This document shows positions 5,409 to 7,175 of a stretch of 7,175 nt of DNA, piece by piece. Origin of the DNA: Actinomycetota bacterium (GTDB lineage: Bacteria > Actinomycetota > Acidimicrobiia > IMCC26256); assembly GCA_009702955.1 (NCBI GenBank), contig WLHA01000053.1, positions 1-7,175 on the forward strand. Direction: 5' to 3'. The first letter of the stretch is position 1, and every line of letters begins with the position of its first letter. The notes under the pieces were generated by a model. It ran no database searches, was not told where the DNA came from, and was given only the letters and a program-made list of their open reading frames with translations. Position numbers and translations under genes: made by a program.

Positions 5409-6716
5409 GTGGCAAGAATCCGGGAGTTATCGGTTGGCGATGGCAAGAGGGTTCGCCTGATGCCCAGAGTCGGAGCCGTTGGGTGGATTCTGTGCCGCCA
5501 CTCCATCGCTGCTTTGAAGGACTTACTAAAGACCAGAAGGGCTAGTTCGCTCGCAACCCGACTGCGCCTCGTCATAGAGGATCTAGGGCCAACCTTCGTA
5601 AAGCTCGGCCAGGTTCTATCGACACGCCCAGATATTCTCCCTGATGCTCTCGCCGCAGAGTTGGCGCTTCTGCAAGACCACGCGAGGGTCGTTCCGTTCT
5701 TAGATATTCGTAGGCGAGTCGAGGCGGAGCTCGCCGCGCCTCTAGAGGAGCTCTACGCGTATTTCGAGACTGAGCCACTCGCGCAAGCCTCCATTGGGCA
5801 AGTCCATCGCGCCACCCTCATGGATGGCACTGAAGTGATAGTGAAGGTCAGGCGCCCTGGGGTGATGGCGACTATCGACTTAGATCTGCGCCTCCTCGAA
5901 CGCACGGCGCGAATTGCAGAGCGCTCCTCTCGGGTGGCGAGGAGTTATGACGCAGCGGGCCTAGCTAGGCGCTTTGCGGCGACGCTTCGCGAGGAGTGTA
6001 ATTACCTGATCGAAGGTAGAAACGCCGAGGCGATAGCACTCGCCTTGCGGGACTCTCCCCAGGTTTATGTGCCGGCGATTGCATGGGGTTACACGAGTCT
6101 TGGGGTGTTGACAGAGATGCGAGTTGAAGGAGTCAAGATTGATGATCTTGAGGCCCTTAAAGCATTGGGGGTTGACCGCAAAATGGTTGCCGCAACATTT
6201 GTCGACGCGTATTTAACAATGGTTTTTGGTGACGGCGTGTTCCATGCTGATCCCCATCCTGGGAATGTATTTGTAGATTCTGATGGGTGTGTTGGTTTCG
6301 TCGACTTCGGCATGACTGGAGAGGTCGCACCAGCAACAATTCGTTCCCTCGGGGGAGTCTTGCTCGCTATCGTAGGAACCGATGCAGTAATCATGGCTGA
6401 CGCACTTTTGAGCTTGGGTGTTGCTGCCCCCAACCTTGATCGGAGGCGTTTGGAGGAAGACCTTGGTCGCCTGCTGAGCGAGTATGCACACCGACCGCTC
6501 GATGAGATGCCGGTTGCCGAGGTGCTCACGAAGGTGATGGGAATTGTGCGCCGTCACCATTTAGTGCTCCCACCTGACCTCGCCTTATTAGTTAAAACCG
6601 TGATGATGTGCGAAGGGGTTGCGCTGCAGTTAGATCCAGGGTTCTTGCTAGTGCCGCGGCTTCTTCCCTTCGCCTCGCGTGCGACGTCTACCGAATCAGA
6701 CGGGCCTCAGGAGTAA
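5409..6716 (+). CDS. ABC1/AarF/UbiB-family atypical protein kinase
   Basis: A 435-residue member of the ABC1/UbiB family of atypical kinases. Motifs in order are the family's KxGQ signature (K65-Q68) in FVKLGQVLSTRPDILP, the Ala/Ser-rich nucleotide loop AQASIGQVHRA (125-135), K146 in VIVKVRRPG, EECNYLIEGRNAE (195-207), HADPHPGNVFV (279-289) and DFGMTG (299-304). The Asp of the family's usual ExD motif is Asn198 here. UbiB proteins support ubiquinone synthesis in proteobacteria, but most Actinomycetota make menaquinone, so the role here is unclear and may concern isoprenoid lipids. At 435 residues it is shorter than the common 500-560 and ends in LLVPRLLPFAS plus a polar tail, without the pair of C-terminal membrane helices seen in many relatives. 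GTG 5409 is chosen because TACCCT lies 7 nt upstream. It diverges from the SRPBCC gene. Confidence 0.92.
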   Translation: MARIRELSVGDGKRVRLMPRVGAVGWILCRHSIAALKDLLKTRRASSLATRLRLVIEDLGPTFVKLGQVLSTRPDILPDALAAELALLQDHARVVPFLDIRRRVEAELAAPLEELYAYFETEPLAQASIGQVHRATLMDGTEVIVKVRRPGVMATIDLDLRLLERTARIAERSSRVARSYDAAGLARRFAATLREECNYLIEGRNAEAIALALRDSPQVYVPAIAWGYTSLGVLTEMRVEGVKIDDLEALKALGVDRKMVAATFVDAYLTMVFGDGVFHADPHPGNVFVDSDGCVGFVDFGMTGEVAPATIRSLGGVLLAIVGTDAVIMADALLSLGVAAPNLDRRRLEEDLGRLLSEYAHRPLDEMPVAEVLTKVMGIVRRHHLVLPPDLALLVKTVMMCEGVALQLDPGFLLVPRLLPFASRATSTESDGPQE

Positions 6717-6764
6717 GGCGGCTACGGGATAGATGAGCAGCGTAGAGACGACATCGAATCGCTG

Positions 6765-6776
6765 ATTTGGGGGATT
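6765..6776 (+). promoter_or_regulatory. ATTTGGGGGATT motif, copy 2
   Basis: Identical to 5354-5365. It sits between the UbiB-like stop and the Shine-Dalgarno of the last gene. If it is an operator or promoter part, the last gene has its own control and need not be read only from the kinase transcript. Confidence 0.3.
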
Positions 6777-6788
6777 GCTGGGCGAGGT

Positions 6789-6794
6789 GGGAGG
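6789..6794 (+). promoter_or_regulatory. Ribosome binding site of the last gene
   Basis: GGGAGG ends 8 nt before ATG 6803. It is a good Shine-Dalgarno and decides the start of the partial gene at the right edge. Confidence 0.65.
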
Positions 6795-6802
6795 ATTCAG
6801 AG

Positions 6803-7175
6803 ATGGATAACCGTCAACGCGCCATTTACCTCTGCCGTACTCGTGTCGGGCTTGGGATAGTCATGATGCTCGCCCCTCGAACAGGTTCGCGCCTCGGGTT
6901 TGGCTCAGGTAACGACTCTCAGGGAGCGGCTGCGCTCGGACGGGCATTCGGCGTGCGAGAGGCAGTGCTTGGAACCGGTGCGGCGATCGCACTCTCTGAG
7001 CGTGAAGGTGGCCAGAACTGGCTCTCTATGACAGCAGTCGCTGACGCAGTTGATGCTGCAGCGATGCTCCTCACTCCTCGACTCCCGTTACGGGTGCGCT
7101 TGGTGGGAGTACTGGCGGCGGCCTCTGCGGTTGCACAGTTCCTCGTAGCGCAGGAGATAGCCAGAGACGAAGCGG
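6803..7175 (+). CDS. Hypothetical membrane protein, partial (3' end missing)
   Basis: The frame from ATG 6803 stays open to the right edge (124 codons and one base), and a good Shine-Dalgarno (GGGAGG) lies upstream. The protein begins MDNRQRAIYLCRTRVGLGIV, with a first hydrophobic segment (about 15-24). It continues with ALGRAFGVREAVLGTGAAIAL (45-65), then a segment with DAVDAAAMLL (81-90), and a last hydrophobic segment VGVLAAASAVAQFLVAQEI (101-119). The Gly-Arg-x-x-Gly-Val-Arg-Glu-x-x-Leu-Gly pattern recalls small actinobacterial membrane proteins of the DUF4267 type, but I do not recognise the family with certainty. It follows the UbiB-like gene by 86 bp on the same strand and may share its transcript or use its own promoter. 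No function can be assigned. Confidence 0.75.
   Translation, partial: MDNRQRAIYLCRTRVGLGIVMMLAPRTGSRLGFGSGNDSQGAAALGRAFGVREAVLGTGAAIALSEREGGQNWLSMTAVADAVDAAAMLLTPRLPLRVRLVGVLAAASAVAQFLVAQEIARDEA

Noticed and set aside
5285..5545. 86-codon plus-strand frame starting in the SRPBCC/UbiB divergent region
   Set aside because: It begins with TTG without a ribosome binding site, runs across the candidate promoter and into the kinase gene in a different frame, and has no recognisable domain.
1..7175. Defence system, prophage, CRISPR or biosynthetic cluster
   Set aside because: No repeat arrays, integrase, transposase, nuclease, toxin or phage structural genes are seen. The ABC exporter, SRPBCC, hydrolase and kinase genes point in different directions and are not in one operon, so a single system is not supported.

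Overview
The window looks like a chromosomal stretch from an actinomycetote, possibly an aquatic member of Acidimicrobiia. The grounds are base composition a little above half G+C, a DUF3817 protein, DoxX-like and DUF4345-like small membrane proteins, a short AarF/UbiB-type kinase, and several start codons without a Shine-Dalgarno sequence that sit exactly 7 nt after a -10-like hexamer. The placement is inference from gene content only. There are no rRNA or tRNA genes, CRISPR arrays, transposases or recognisable phage genes.

Left region (1-1017). The 3' end of a small membrane protein gene (DUF4345-like) is followed by a 3' remnant of a YbaK/aminoacyl-tRNA deacylase gene on the minus strand, then a complete DoxX-like membrane protein gene on the plus strand, then a second minus-strand YbaK 3' remnant. 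Both remnants stop at the same point, just before the GGVPPFGH motif. They align without gaps over 177 nt at about 82% nucleotide identity. This is the clearest sign of rearrangement in the window.

Middle left (1018-3170, minus strand). A DUF3817 membrane protein gene is translationally coupled through a TGATG overlap to a YtcJ-type family 3 amidohydrolase of about 607 residues. The amidohydrolase carries its metal-site motifs and has an unusual His/Cys-rich C-terminal tail.

Middle (3250-4859, plus strand). An ABC-2 type exporter lies divergently from the DUF3817 gene. Its ATPase and permease genes overlap by 4 nt (GTGA). It is followed, in convergent orientation and after only 16 bp, by a minus-strand SRPBCC (START-like) protein gene with a strong ribosome binding site.

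Right region (5266-7175). A 143-bp divergent intergenic region separates the SRPBCC gene from an ABC1/AarF/UbiB-family atypical kinase gene on the plus strand, which appears to be leaderless. A small predicted membrane protein gene with a good Shine-Dalgarno runs off the right edge.

Apart from the exporter pair and the DUF3817-amidohydrolase pair, the genes do not form an evident pathway. I see no convincing new multi-gene system. The points worth following up are the paired YbaK remnants flanking the DoxX-like gene, short motifs shared between the intergenic regions, and departures from family consensus in the ABC ATPase, the kinase and the amidohydrolase tail.
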